A DNA stretch of 64,000 bases from Kudoa neothunni. Taxonomy: Eukaryota > Cnidaria. The stretch spans positions 8,246,001 to 8,310,000 of the forward strand of contig OZ199839.1 in assembly GCA_964304625.1 (NCBI GenBank). Direction: 5' to 3'. The position numbers were made by a program, and so were the translations under genes. Below, piece by piece: positions 1 to 11,076 of the stretch (position 1 is the stretch's first letter; the number at the start of each line of letters is the position of its first letter). The notes below the pieces were generated by a model. The model was given only the letters and a program-made list of their open reading frames with translations. It was not told the origin of the DNA and did no database searches.

Positions 1-3000
1 TTATTCCAAAAAAAACAACTATATTAAGCGTACTATGCACTACTTTAGTTAAATGTCATTTTTATTGTAGTTAAATTGAAAAGCTGATCATTTGGCTAAT
101 ATAAAACTTAATGATAAAAATTTTAATGATAAAATGATTCCAACTCCTTTTAATGTAAATAAATTGTCACCAAATAATTATATAAACTAAAAAATGTATT
201 AATTAATTGAAATAGTTCTGTAAAAAGTTTATAATAGATATATAAATAATGATATAGAAAGTAATTTATTATTATTGAATGTGTGAAGCTTACTTAAATG
301 GTTGAATCATATAATTTTGAAAACAAAACATTAATAAGAATGTTTTTACGACAAATAATTAATTTAAAAGTTAATGGTGGAATAATAGAGTGAATTCTCA
401 TTGGTTTTTAGAAACTTAATGAAGATTTTGAAAGTGCCGATGATGTTGTATTCGGGATTTGGTAGCAAAATTAGAAGTTATAAAAATTTGCTGAATCCTT
501 GCTTTAAAGATTCAACTATTTAATTATGAAAGATCGCTTAAGAATAGGTAAAAAATGACACTCAAAAGGTTGTTTTTAGATTCTTAATCCTAATCTAATA
601 CTTGATCTAGAATTCAATTACTTAAATTTTAATAAACACCTACTAACGTAAATTCGTTAACTTAAAAGGTTATCATATATTTTTGAGAAATTTTATTAAA
701 ATATTTGCTATAAACAAGGTACAGCTATAGTCAATGAAATCCCAAGTAATAGTTCGACCCTGTGAGTTCATACTAATATCCTCAACATGGTAATCAAAAA
801 GCCCCTTTTTCAGGAAAAAGTATCTTGATATTCGATTGCTCAAACGACTAATTTCAAAATTTCATATTGGCACGAACATGAACATGAACACGAACGGATC
901 ACGAAACAAATCAAAATTTAGCCAAAATGTTGTCACGAACGAAAGTGCATTGTCTGGTTTCCGGATGATCATGATTTTACTGTATTTGAAATTTTTAATA
1001 ACCTATGACGTAATTCGACGAACATAATTACTTGAAGAGAGACCACGATTTTTTAATATATGTAAACAGTTATTCTATCATAAAGAAGGAAATCGTAATC
1101 TATCCCAGCAACCTTGCATCGAATAACTATTTTAAATCCTTATTTGATAGATTTCCTAGGAATATATTATTTCGAACAGCATCTACCTTTAATAAGATTA
1201 TCTGTGTATCCACAAATAATTTCATTTCAGGAGGTTCTTAAAACAAGTTTCCCTTAAGTAGTCCGAGTATGCTATGATTTTCCATAATTATATCAAATTA
1301 GGGAGCAGTTTTTTTCTTTATGGAATAAAGAAATTTCAAAGTCAACTGTAATATTAAACAGGCGAACGTGTTAGAAATTGGTTCCAATATAAATTTTTAG
1401 CTCACCATTATCGAATTTGAACCATTAATTTGACTGTCCGAAGTATTTTTGATTAAACATCAAATCCATAAAAACGACTTTGATGAAGTGTTTGAAATAA
1501 TTTATCGGATTAAAAAGTTTATTTATTTAAAAAAAGGTACTTTGAATTCTTAAAATTGATAATATTTCGCTACGTTATTTTTACGACATTCAACATTAAT
1601 TAGAATCATAAGTAGCACACAAAATTCGTCGATAGACTCATTATGGTGTTTAGAGTAGTCATTGCATCTTTCTAAAATAACATATTATTAGTTGTCTGAG
1701 AATTTCCTTATTTCAAACATATCAACACTGAGTATAATAAGTACTTCTTGATATATTTTCCACTTTTTTCAGAAATGTCCAAAATACATAATCCATTATT
1801 TCAAAGCGTGTGTGCCAAAAGATCCCATAGCGCATTTGAGTACGTTAGCTTTTATATTACAACAACTATTTATTTTACATTATATTTTCACAAAAATTAA
1901 TATTTGCTATGAAAATTGTGAAATATTATTTAAACTTGATTTCGATAGCAAATATATATTGATTTCACGTATTCATTGTATGGATTAAAAGTTCGATATT
2001 CGCATGAAAATTAAAGAAAAATTGTTAATATTTTAAATACCAACATTTATTTTATATATTACGTATGTTCCATTCAATATGTAGTCTAATATGGTGACTA
2101 TGGTTATTGAAAGATGGCATTTTATTCAAGTACATTTAAATGCACACCTGATGTGAAAGGATTAAACTTCCAATACGCTTAATTTCTTTAATAATGTAAT
2201 TTCTACAAAACTAATATTTCGTGTGTAGGAATTTGTTATTGGAGAGAAACGAATTATTCCTATCCACTTTTAATCCCTAATTCTATTTTGAACAGAAGTA
2301 GCTTGAATTCACCATAATGGAACTGATATTTTACAATTTAGTATAAAATTTATATCTTAATATCTTTCTAATGATGAAAAATATTAATTAAATTAGAGTA
2401 ATCCTTTTATTAACCCTTTGAGGACAACCATAGGCTCCACGCACCAATTTTCTATTATATTGTTAAGTTGGTTACATTTTAAGTACTTTGGTCGGAACTT
2501 TTGCCAATTTTATTAATAAAATTTATTTTAAAAATATTAGAAAGATGGGCTCGTGAAGCCCAAGGTTTTCGTCGGAGGGTTTATGATATAAAACGTGATA
2601 ATTGATAGTGGTTGTAAACTACTTAATATACCCTTTCAGGTTACTTTATATAGATTATTATTGATTCATAATGAAGAAGATATTTCAAAAACAAATTAAT
2701 GAATATTTGTAGATATTATACACTAGAGGGGAGGAATTAAATGATTAGGATTACACCGAATACAAATAACGATATTTTCCGAATAATGAGAAATTAAACT
2801 TCACTAGTAATCTATCTGACACATCCATTCCATTTAGGAAAAAAAACAGATGCCGTATAATTCTTTTACGGTATAATTAATATTTCCATGAAAGTTAAGT
2901 TTTTCTCAAAATGGATAATAATTAAGTAGATTTAACTAATGGTATGAATTGTTTTGGATTAATTAGAATAATGTATTTATTTGATTATTTACTATTAAAA

Positions 3001-3353
3001 TTGTTTTCCAATGGTCGATAATGAATGAATGGATTAATTAAATTTTTTTTTATTAAAAACCACTAAGAAGGATATTATAGTATAATTATTTTGTGAATAT
3101 TTGTGTGCCGACTTAATACAATCTAAAACCAGTTACAATATCTTATTTTATGAGTTAGAATCAATAAATAGTCTATTTATTAATTAATTTCACTATCCTC
3201 TTCTAATAATTTATTTGGTAATGCCCATATTATATAAACCAATATAATGTGCATATATTAATGGTTAATCCTATTATGCTATCATTCAAGTTTTTTATCC
3301 GGAGAACTGCTTTGGTGTTCGTTCGGTTGTTAAATTTGTCACTTGCTTCGGAG
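1..3353. other. Gene-free AT-rich stretch
   Basis: No convincing coding exon is visible on either strand. The only open frames of note (836-1241, two short overlapping ones) resemble no family I know and have no splice context. The one structured item is a short inverted-repeat element at about 2410-2584, listed separately. The rest is AT-rich sequence without obvious tandem repeats. Confidence 0.6.
2410..2584. mobile_element. Candidate piggyBac-type MITE
   Basis: A segment of about 175 bp begins with TTAACCCTTTGAGGACAACC. The reverse complement of its right end reads ATAAACCCTCCGACGAAAAC, an imperfect terminal inverted repeat of about 20 bp. A small palindrome (GGGCTCGTGAAGCCC) lies near the right end, and a related end with GGGCTCGCGGAACCC followed by CATTAAGGGTTAA occurs at about 45582-45617. 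TTAA next to CCCTTTG is typical of piggyBac-like ends. Both the family call and the exact right boundary are inference. Confidence 0.35.
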
Positions 3354-3933
3354 ATGTGGTTATCGGCGTTATCAATATTTGCTTTGTTATTCTTGGACAC
3401 TACTCGGTGTACACGCTTTGTTCATTGTCCGAGTAAGTGTATATATTAGTGGTTTATATGAATTATTTATTGCCATATGTATGTCGATAAGTGATTGCTT
3501 TAACTTTCGAATAGAGGGAAATTCAAAAGCCGTTAAATTTCTGGACGTTGTGGGCTGTGAAAAACCAACACAATGTCTTATCCATGTTGACAAAGATGCC
3601 ATAATGAATTTAGGCTTCTCGACAACTGGGAAGCATCGTTTGGTCACTACAGACATGTCTTTTCAGATTGGTCCCTATTGGAAATCTGTTCCTGGATATC
3701 CAAAACCTGCTTGTGTGGAAGGTGGTCTTCCTTGTCCACTGGTAGCAAACAGCAACTATAATTTCACAATGAAAGCTCACATTAACCGTCACACTCCTCA
3801 TTGGGTATTTTTTTGTTGCATGCAACTATTGTTTTAATCATTTTAGCGCTTGAATATCAAATTGGATTTAATTGATGCGCAAAGCACCAAGTCGATAGCA
3901 TGTGCCATTTTTAATGTCAAAGTGGTTGGATGA
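3354..3933 (+). CDS. NPC2-like (ML-domain) secreted lipid-binding protein
   Basis: Three exons (3354-3432, 3515-3804, 3847-3933) encode 151 residues; introns are 82 and 42 nt and phases agree. The start is chosen because it opens a hydrophobic signal peptide (MWLSALSIFALLFL). The mature part is an ML/NPC2 domain of usual length. All six NPC2 cysteines are present in the expected spacing: HCP, then VGCEKPTQC, then PACVEGGLPC, then IAC near the C-terminus. NPC2 proteins bind sterols or other lipids in lysosomes or extracellular fluid, and this family is often expanded in arthropods and flatworms. The C-terminus (KVVG) is short, as in NPC2. The ligand cannot be read from sequence. Two frames overlap in the first exon; only the signal-peptide frame splices correctly into the domain. 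Confidence 0.88.
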
Positions 3934-5762
3934 TTTCCTTCTATGTTAGTGTCTGCTGAACTTGAACAAGATACATTTATTCATAAGATTTCGTTCGTTC
4001 GTTTTTTTTCTTAATTTATTTTTTTTCAACAAAGAAAAACATCTTAATTAGTAGGTACTCGCCTTTTTAAGTTGGGTGAGAAAATTTTTGAGAAAAATGA
4101 ATCATTAAACAGCGTTTCCCACCTGTGGGACGTGAAAAAATTTGGGTGGGCGTGGGAGTTTTTAAACGTTTAACGAACCACTCTGATGGGTCGCGGAAAA
4201 TCCTGAGTATTAGTGTGACACAGATAATGGTAAGATAATCGGACATTATGACGTACTTTGAAGTTATTATCGTGATTTTAGATATTGCTTATTTTTAAGT
4301 GACGATTAACATCATAAAAATACAACAAGCAATGACTAATTCTATATAAATTAATATTTAATGTGTTATCTACCAAAATATAATCAAAATGGTTTGATTT
4401 TAATCTTGTCTCATTTAGAATCATATATCCCCTTTTTTTGATAAAACCTAATATAGTATAGATTAATTTTGTATTCATATTATTCATTTCCGTTTGTTGG
4501 TCATGTATACACGAAAGTCTTTCATAATGAAGGTTGGATTACCACGAGTATATTTGGTTTTGACGGAATAGAGAACCAAAGATGTTAATTTTTAAAGTCC
4601 ATCGATAAATTAAGTTAGATCTGATCAAATAAATTTTAATTTGAATGAGAAAATAAGTATATAATAATTGCTTTCAAATTTTAATGTGGTAGGGACTTTG
4701 TTCAATGTTATAAACAGTTTAAGTCAAAAAATCAATACTTTTACCAAAGATGGGGTACCGAACATGTTTTCAGGAAAAAGTGTAGCGCGAAAGAAAAACA
4801 GGCGGTAAACACTGCATTGAACCATTTCGGTATTCTTTGAAAAAGCTTTAATCTGTTACACTGTTGGGAACCGGCCTTATTCTTTTGGGGATATGGTAAA
4901 TTGAATAAATCCAGTTAAAACTTTTTAATATTTTTATTCCTCAATTATTGATGTTTGAATTAAGCGTAGATTGTGAGTATGCAGGATTATACAGTCAAAA
5001 TTATGTGAAATTATATAAAATTATGTATCGTGGTTACATATCGGTATAAAAATTGATTGTGAATTTATTAGTTAATTGTACAATTGTATATGTTATAATT
5101 TGACGAAAAGTTCTGCTATTGAATAAAAAATTTTTTTTAATTTGAGAGAAAATGATTAAATAAAATAAAAGTCATGAGCCTACTAAGTCAACCTGCAAGA
5201 CCATTTAGGCATACAAAACAAAACAGTATTAGGAACTTAAAACATAGAATGACAGTGCAAGTTTTGTTTTGCCTTATTAATAAAAATAAATAATGATTGT
5301 TATAGTTACTGAACAGCATTATAGGTTAAATCCATGGCTGAATTAATCAAATCAATAAATTATAGAGTTTATGTTATAGTGGCTCTAGTGACCTTTTATA
5401 ATATCAACCTATTTTTGATGAAAATATAGAGCTCTATTTTAAATTTCAAGAATCCATTATGTAACTTAGTATGGTTGACAAAAAAGTCATCCCTACTTAT
5501 AATTTATAACTATTTGTAAAATTCAAGAGTTTGAGTATTTTGCAACACTGAAAGATTGCTCTTTTATTTTAAGTCAATTTTTGGAATTGAGACGGGTTTA
5601 TTTTAATTAGCATACCTAACCTTTTCATGTCTAAATTTTATTTTGTCGCAGAGATGATTTTACTTTGCAATATTTACAGTCTAACTCATTTCCCATCTTC
5701 TCTATATTGATCAATTCAACAAGAAAATTATCGATTTCTTTCCGGTTATTATCTACTAGAGG

Positions 5763-6279
5763 GAACTGCCCAGCGTTGTTTGGGGAAGATTTCGTCTAGA
5801 TACGCTTCTTAATTACATTCACAAAATATATTGAGGTTGTGAATTAACCCATAGAAGAAAAATAACAAAAAAATTTTAAGCATCATACATTAACGATTTG
5901 GATTGATAAAATTTAAATTATGATCATTTCTGTGAAGGAACGTATCAATCTCGGCGTTCATTTAAAAATTTCATGGCCTGGCACCAACGCTAAATAATTT
6001 AAGGTTTGCGTCATTTTTTCTACATTCCCGAATTATTTAAATTACCTTAAAGTGTTGTCTAAAATGCTATTTTTTGGCCCGTGGAATTTTCAAAGCCGAT
6101 TCTGGCCTGAATCGGAAAATTTTTGTCATGCTTTCAAAGATGTGGAAATAGAGGAGAATTTACAATAATTGATTTTTAATGCTCAAATTATTATCCCTTG
6201 TCCCGGCATGAACATTAATGCACTGTTTCTCATAAACAATTTCATACCGAGTCAATATCAACATAAATAATTCAAATAA
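5763..6279 (+). repeat. Dispersed repeat, copy 1
   Basis: About 517 bp is clearly homologous, in the same orientation, to 16463-17000. Shared blocks in order: GAACTGCC(C/T)AGCGTTG, TTTTAAGCATCATAC, ACCAACGCTAAATAATT, CCCGAATTATTTA, GGCCCG/GGCCTG with TCGGAAAAT, TGCTCAAATTA, and ATATCAACA(T/C)AAATAATT at the end. Terminal inverted repeats and coding capacity are not obvious. The family is unknown to me; a non-autonomous transposon or SINE-like element is possible. Confidence 0.7.
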
Positions 6280-6342
6280 TAAGATGAAGTAAAAGTACAA
6301 CCATCTGAATTGAATTTAATCACAGAAAGTTAAACTTAGCGG

Positions 6343-6654
6343 GTGACTTCAATAAAATCTACAGATATGGTGCTTGTATTATACAGTTTCAATCTAACTG
6401 ATTATAGAATTCCTTATCGAATCGATATTAATGATGCAAATATAAATTTCTTCCCGTATTTTAAACCATTAATAGAACTTTTAAAATACACTTATCAAGT
6501 CATATACATCAAAGCTCCCAACGGAAGAAGTGTATATGCGCAAATCTCCAAATATACACGCCAACATTATATAAAAAGTCAGATGATATCGCTTAATTTA
6601 AATTTGACAAAGTATTTAAGGGGGAAAGTTAACTTCAACCAACCGTTACCATGA
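6343..6654 (+). CDS. Hypothetical small ORF
   Basis: A 103-codon open frame starts just after the dispersed repeat. It contains stretches such as RIPYRIDINDANINFFPYF with no low complexity, but I recognise no family and see no signal peptide or clear splice context. In DNA this AT-rich an open frame of this length could be chance or a decayed exon. Confidence 0.18.
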   Translation: MTSIKSTDMVLVLYSFNLTDYRIPYRIDINDANINFFPYFKPLIELLKYTYQVIYIKAPNGRSVYAQISKYTRQHYIKSQMISLNLNLTKYLRGKVNFNQPLP

Positions 6655-7089
6655 CATAAGCAGGTGTTAATCCTATTGCTGAACTCGAGTAATCCGATAA
6701 ACAAACTTTGAATCGACAAAATCACTATTTTCTAAACACTTTTGGGGCATTTGGAAGTATGAAGGCGACTTAAAAATTTGTTGAAACGTTGTGATTTCTA
6801 AAAAATTTCATAAATGTCCGTCTATAAGGAAAAATTTTTTGACGCACTTGCGCACTTCATGACACGGACACACTTCAGCTTTATGTATTAGGATAGATAG
6901 CAGATTTCAAGTTTTTCAGAAGACTTCGAATATTCCAGGAAAATGAATGTCGAAATCTTTTTAAAAATTCGACTAAAATCTAAAACTACGATCACTAGAT
7001 ATAACGATCTAAAAAGTCAAAATGTTCAATTTTTGTTCGTTAGCCATTATCAACAAATTTCGGGAATAAACGAAAATTAAATCAATTTC

Positions 7090-7272
7090 CTATTCGTAAG
7101 TATCGTAACCACGTAAAATTTGTACCCTTTCTTTATAATGCGTCGAAAATTCATTTTGTATCTGATTTGTAACAAATTGCTTCATATGATGAAAATGATC
7201 ATGTAGATCAATTTTTTTGTCCATGCGCACAAATTTGGGTGTCAACTTTTCGTTCTCGTAACTATTCTTCAT
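7090..7272 (-). CDS. Hypothetical small ORF or terminal exon
   Basis: The 60-codon frame is rich in charged and His residues (DLHDHFHHMKQFVTNQIQNE) and ends RGYDTYE. It starts at a good ATG and lies on the same strand as the two genes at 7862-9828. Composition is more protein-like than the background, but no domain is recognised. It may be a complete micro-gene or the last exon of a longer one. Confidence 0.25.
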   Translation of the reverse strand: MKNSYENEKLTPKFVRMDKKIDLHDHFHHMKQFVTNQIQNEFSTHYKERVQILRGYDTYE

Positions 7273-7861
7273 TTAATAACATTTAAAGTTTTTAAGGAGT
7301 AAAATAGATTTCTATTCAATGTCTAAAAATATTTAAAGCTGAAATTAAAAAAAAATAGAACAAATTTAGTTTTCGTATATATATATACTTTTTACTTAGA
7401 AATAAACATAATATACAATTGTAAATAATGAAAATTATGATTTATTATGTAATATACAACAATAATTCCTGCATCTTGTTTCAAATATAGATATGAATAT
7501 TTTTATACTATGACAAATTAATCTTAACAAAGATCAATTATAAAAATTATTAAGATTATGCATAAAAATAAATCATATTGTTTAAAATGGTGCTATTTCA
7601 AAATTTTGAAAGCATACACTAATTTCATAATTCAAGAAAATTATTTTTAATTTTTTTTTATATAAAAAAAATTAATGTAACATATTTAAACTATTTTAAA
7701 GAAAATATTCAAAATAGGGCTCAACAAAGATGCAATTATTTTCTTGTTCACATAGATTTTAAATGGACATTAGAGATGAAAGGGTTAAATCAATCAGCTT
7801 TAAAGATGTGGTATCAGAAAGTTCACAAATCATCGAAAACTGATACCGACGAAAGAATAAA

Positions 7862-8261
7862 CTAAAATTTCACAATTAATTGTTGAGTACTATGAAGCAA
7901 TGCACAAGACAATCTTTCAAAATCACAAAATGTGTGTAACTATAGAACGTAAAGTTGGATCTATTCACTCTAAAACTTCGAACAAAGTGTTCGGTACAAC
8001 CACTAAATCACCCACTTTTCCAGTGGAAAATAATCTTTTGAAACGATTGATAGTCCATCTATTCGCACACACTGAAATTATCACAGTAGTATCGTGATGA
8101 TTGGATTTCTCCTCACATTCCAACGGAAATTCTATGTCGACAATCACAGCGTCAAGCGCTATAAATTTGGGGAGGTCTTTGTTGATATTTCCTCGCAGTA
8201 TTTTATATTCTGGAGAGTTTTCACTTTGCAAAGCACCACAATAGTTGTTTTTTATGTCCAT
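7862..8261 (-). CDS. Two-exon orphan protein, 120 aa
   Basis: Exon 1 is 8261-7977 and exon 2 is 7939-7862, split by a 37-nt phase-0 intron (GTTTTA...CTATAG). The product is a compact globular protein without signal peptide or membrane segment. It alternates strands and loops in a way that suggests a small beta-barrel: FIALDAVIVDIEFPLE, TTVIISVCANRWTIN, then GDLVVVPNTLFELHTFCDFE. An OB-fold protein is a reasonable guess from that pattern alone, but I recognise no family. Its GC content is higher than the flanks, which supports real coding. It ends about 60 bp downstream of the ShK gene on the same strand, so the two may be co-transcribed. Confidence 0.5.
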
Positions 8262-8323
8262 TTTGAATTTTCTTGTTTCACATGCTAAATGTTAGAATTA
8301 TCATAAAGTTGTTCCTCAATCAA

Positions 8324-9828
8324 CTAGAACTTGGTACATTGCACTAATCGGGGTGGATAATAATAGGGTTGCATTGTGACTACTTCGGCCGATGACATTG
8401 AAGCTGGATATGAGATGGTGGGCAATACGTTATTGTGATTATGATCGTTGTTGTTATAGTTGTAATTGTAGTTTTTGTTTACATTCAAAGCAGTGGAGAC
8501 TTGTGGCTCGTTGCTTGAAGAAGACGATGTTACTTGAGAAATTGGGCTAGACGTGCTTTGTTCTGAAGGGGGTGGGCTAGTGCCTTCCTTCTCGCTGGCA
8601 CTACCAGCCTCACTAACTTCCTCATTATTATCAGTATCATTGGCATTACTAGCGTTGTTGTTATCGGTCACAGGGACATTATTAACGTCGTTGTTTTCAG
8701 TATCGCTGACTGCATTAACCTCGTTTTGACCATCAGTTTCGGTAGAATTATTAGTTTCGTTTTGATAATCCGTATCACTAGCATTATTAGCGTCCTCGAC
8801 ATTAGTATCATCAACAGTATTAGTGTTGCCATTAGTGTGGCCGCCTGAAGGGAATTCATGCACGAATGAACCATCAGCTTCAGATGAAGTGGTTTGCGGA
8901 CTGGTTTGGTTTAGCTCGCCCACTAAAAAATGGAATAAACTCTTGGATTACAACAAAATAATGATAATAATGATACCTGTCGTGTCTAGGCCACTAATAC
9001 TTTGATACTTTTTCCTGTTATTGCTGTGAGAGTGGGTTTTGAAGGGAAGATTAGGAATGAAATCACCTTTATAAATTATAAACTTATTTTTTAGAAAATT
9101 CTACTTAATGTATAATGGGGTTTATTATGATGGAGGGCTTTGGCAAATTTCTTTCTGAATGAGATGGACGATCGTTTTTTTACAGACTCATTATGTGTTT
9201 GTTCCAAAGGAGCAGTTTCACTGCTCGAGTTTTTGGTACTGTTCCCCACTTGAAGAGATACATCGTGCGAGGAAGCATTGAACAGGTTGGTTATAATAAA
9301 ACCATGCAACACGGTGGTAGAGTTTGAGGAGCCGTCGCCAGGAAGATTGAATGTGGAGGTTTCTGATGTAATATTTTCGTTGGGTTTGGTTGCATTTGCT
9401 AGTGATGAGGCGTTTGATTTTATATCCAAGGGCACACCTATACGTAGAAAATTTGTAAAAATATTTAATTTCACATTAATCAATCTCCAATTAAAACCAA
9501 AAACAATGAAACTTTTGCTCATTCAGTCACCTTGCTGAGGTGTATTTTTGTTGATATCATTTTTTTTCTTTGGGCTCTCACATATTCCACATGTTATTGG
9601 ACAATTGTAAGATAGGTAATCTTTATAGGATTCATCTGTGCATAGATTGGCTTTCTTCCATAGCGCACATTCAGGGTATTTATCATAACATGGAATGTAA
9701 TCCACTTTAGTTGAGTCTAAATTGCAGTAGTACACACACCCATTAGATTAAACAAACCTACATCCCTGTTGGAAGATTAATACCAATATAAATATTGCCA
9801 AAGGTGGAAAAGTAAGGTTGGTTTTCAT
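8324..9828 (-). CDS. Secreted ShK-domain protein with mucin-like tail
   Basis: Four exons (9828-9762, 9716-9531, 9437-9105, 8922-8324) give 394 residues with consistent phases; introns are 45, 93 and 182 nt. Exon 1 is a signal peptide (LAIFILVLIFQ). Residues about 30-61 form one ShK domain with the six cysteines in order: PCYD, ECALWKKANLC, NCPITCGIC. The rest is disordered, rich in Ser, Thr, Asn and acidic residues, with several N-x-S/T sequons and an Asn/Tyr/His run near the end. ShK domains occur in secreted proteases, channel-blocking peptides and many invertebrate secreted proteins. Here there is no catalytic domain, so an extracellular matrix, mucus or surface role is the best inference. 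The last intron could hold a small extra exon around 9030-8956, which I did not include. Confidence 0.75.
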
Positions 9829-11076
9829 TATTATTATTAATTTCAGTAGCTTCAAAACCAATGTGAGGAGATACTGCCAAGGTTACTTGATTCGAGTTTA
9901 TCTTATCAATGAAACAATTAGCCTTTGGAATTATTCACACGTCCGGTCCCATCAGGTTCTAGCTACCCCACCCCTTTATTTGCTATTGAAAACTAGTCAA
10001 TGAACGCCAAATGGGCATTGTTTTTTGGTAGATGTGGTAGGTTTGAACATAATTTAGTAACGAAATTCGGACGATTAATAAATGTAGTTTTGGGAATTTT
10101 TATCATGACACAATGTAAAAAAATAAATACATTCTACTTACTTTTGAAGAACAATTAATAAAAAGGATATTGAAAACTGATTGCTAATTGTGACTTGATC
10201 ATTTGTTTATTTTGATGAATATTTAATACATTTTATAATGAAAACGGTCAAAATCCTTTTTATTTCAACTAAAACGTGCAAAAAATTTCTATCTATATTA
10301 TATATCTACGAAGGTTGCTGAGCTTCTATTGTCTTGATAATATTATTATTATTATTATTATTAAGTCTATTTGGCATATTTTTTGTTCTTTAATTGTGTT
10401 AATCTTGTTTAAATAATGTATAATGATTATTTTTGAATTTAGGTAAACACCAAATTGAATAATTTTGTCTCAAGACATAAAATCAATGATAAGATTATAA
10501 ATTACAATTTACTGCCTATATAAATGCCAATATTCATATTAATCGTATATTAACAAAATTAATTCAAAATATTGTTGTTTTGATCCGTTAGAATGGGATT
10601 TACTGTGATCGTTAATCTTTCCTAATCTTATATCGAGATAAGAAATAAAATAAAATGGATGGTTAATATTTTGATATAATAGAGTTTATCGCTACTAGAT
10701 GTTAATTTATTACCACGTTATTTGTCAATTTTGCGTAGATATCAGCTAATTGGTGAAATAACACAAGATTAATCAGATATCTTATTTAAAAATATATCAA
10801 TATGCATTTCGTTTGTTTTGATCCGTAATCATTAAAAAACAAAGATATAAGAATGTTCTATCTGTGTGTCTAGTGACAGTATTTTTGAGGCTCTCATTGA
10901 CGTTATTTCATAGCTTATTTCTAATCCTACGAGTGATAAGCGATTCTTCTACAACGAGTAATCCGTGTGTTTTCCATTTGAGGGTCTTTTGAGTAAGTCT
11001 CTTATTCTTACATTTTGTCTTATTATAACCAGATACTCATTTATCTTTGGATTTTGAGTTATATGGTTGATTCACA
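9829..11076. other. Divergent intergenic region, ShK gene to TRPA gene
   Basis: This stretch lies between two divergently transcribed genes and therefore probably holds both promoters. No TATA box or initiator can be assigned with confidence. An (ATT)n microsatellite sits at about 10338-10364. No coding exon is seen. Confidence 0.55.
10338..10364. repeat. (ATT)n microsatellite
   Basis: About nine uninterrupted ATT units, read directly. Confidence 0.9.

Larger units (their letters stand above)
3934..7861. other. Intergenic stretch with repeat pieces
   Basis: No strong gene is visible. A hAT-like transposon end (CAGCGTTTCCCACCTG) lies at about 4109, followed by GGGTCGCGG near 4188. A dispersed repeat occupies 5763-6279. 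Two low-confidence small ORFs (6343-6654 + and 7090-7272 -) are listed separately. The remaining sequence is AT-rich and featureless. Confidence 0.5.

Noticed and set aside
836-1241. Two consecutive ORFs of 63 and 69 codons
   Set aside because: No recognisable domain, no splice context and composition like the AT-rich background; probably chance.
8956-9030. Possible extra exon of the ShK gene (frame containing NNRKKYQSISGLDTT)
   Set aside because: Its phase does not connect to the upstream donor at 9105, while joining 9105 directly to 8922 keeps the frame and restores ATG. It remains a possible alternative exon only.
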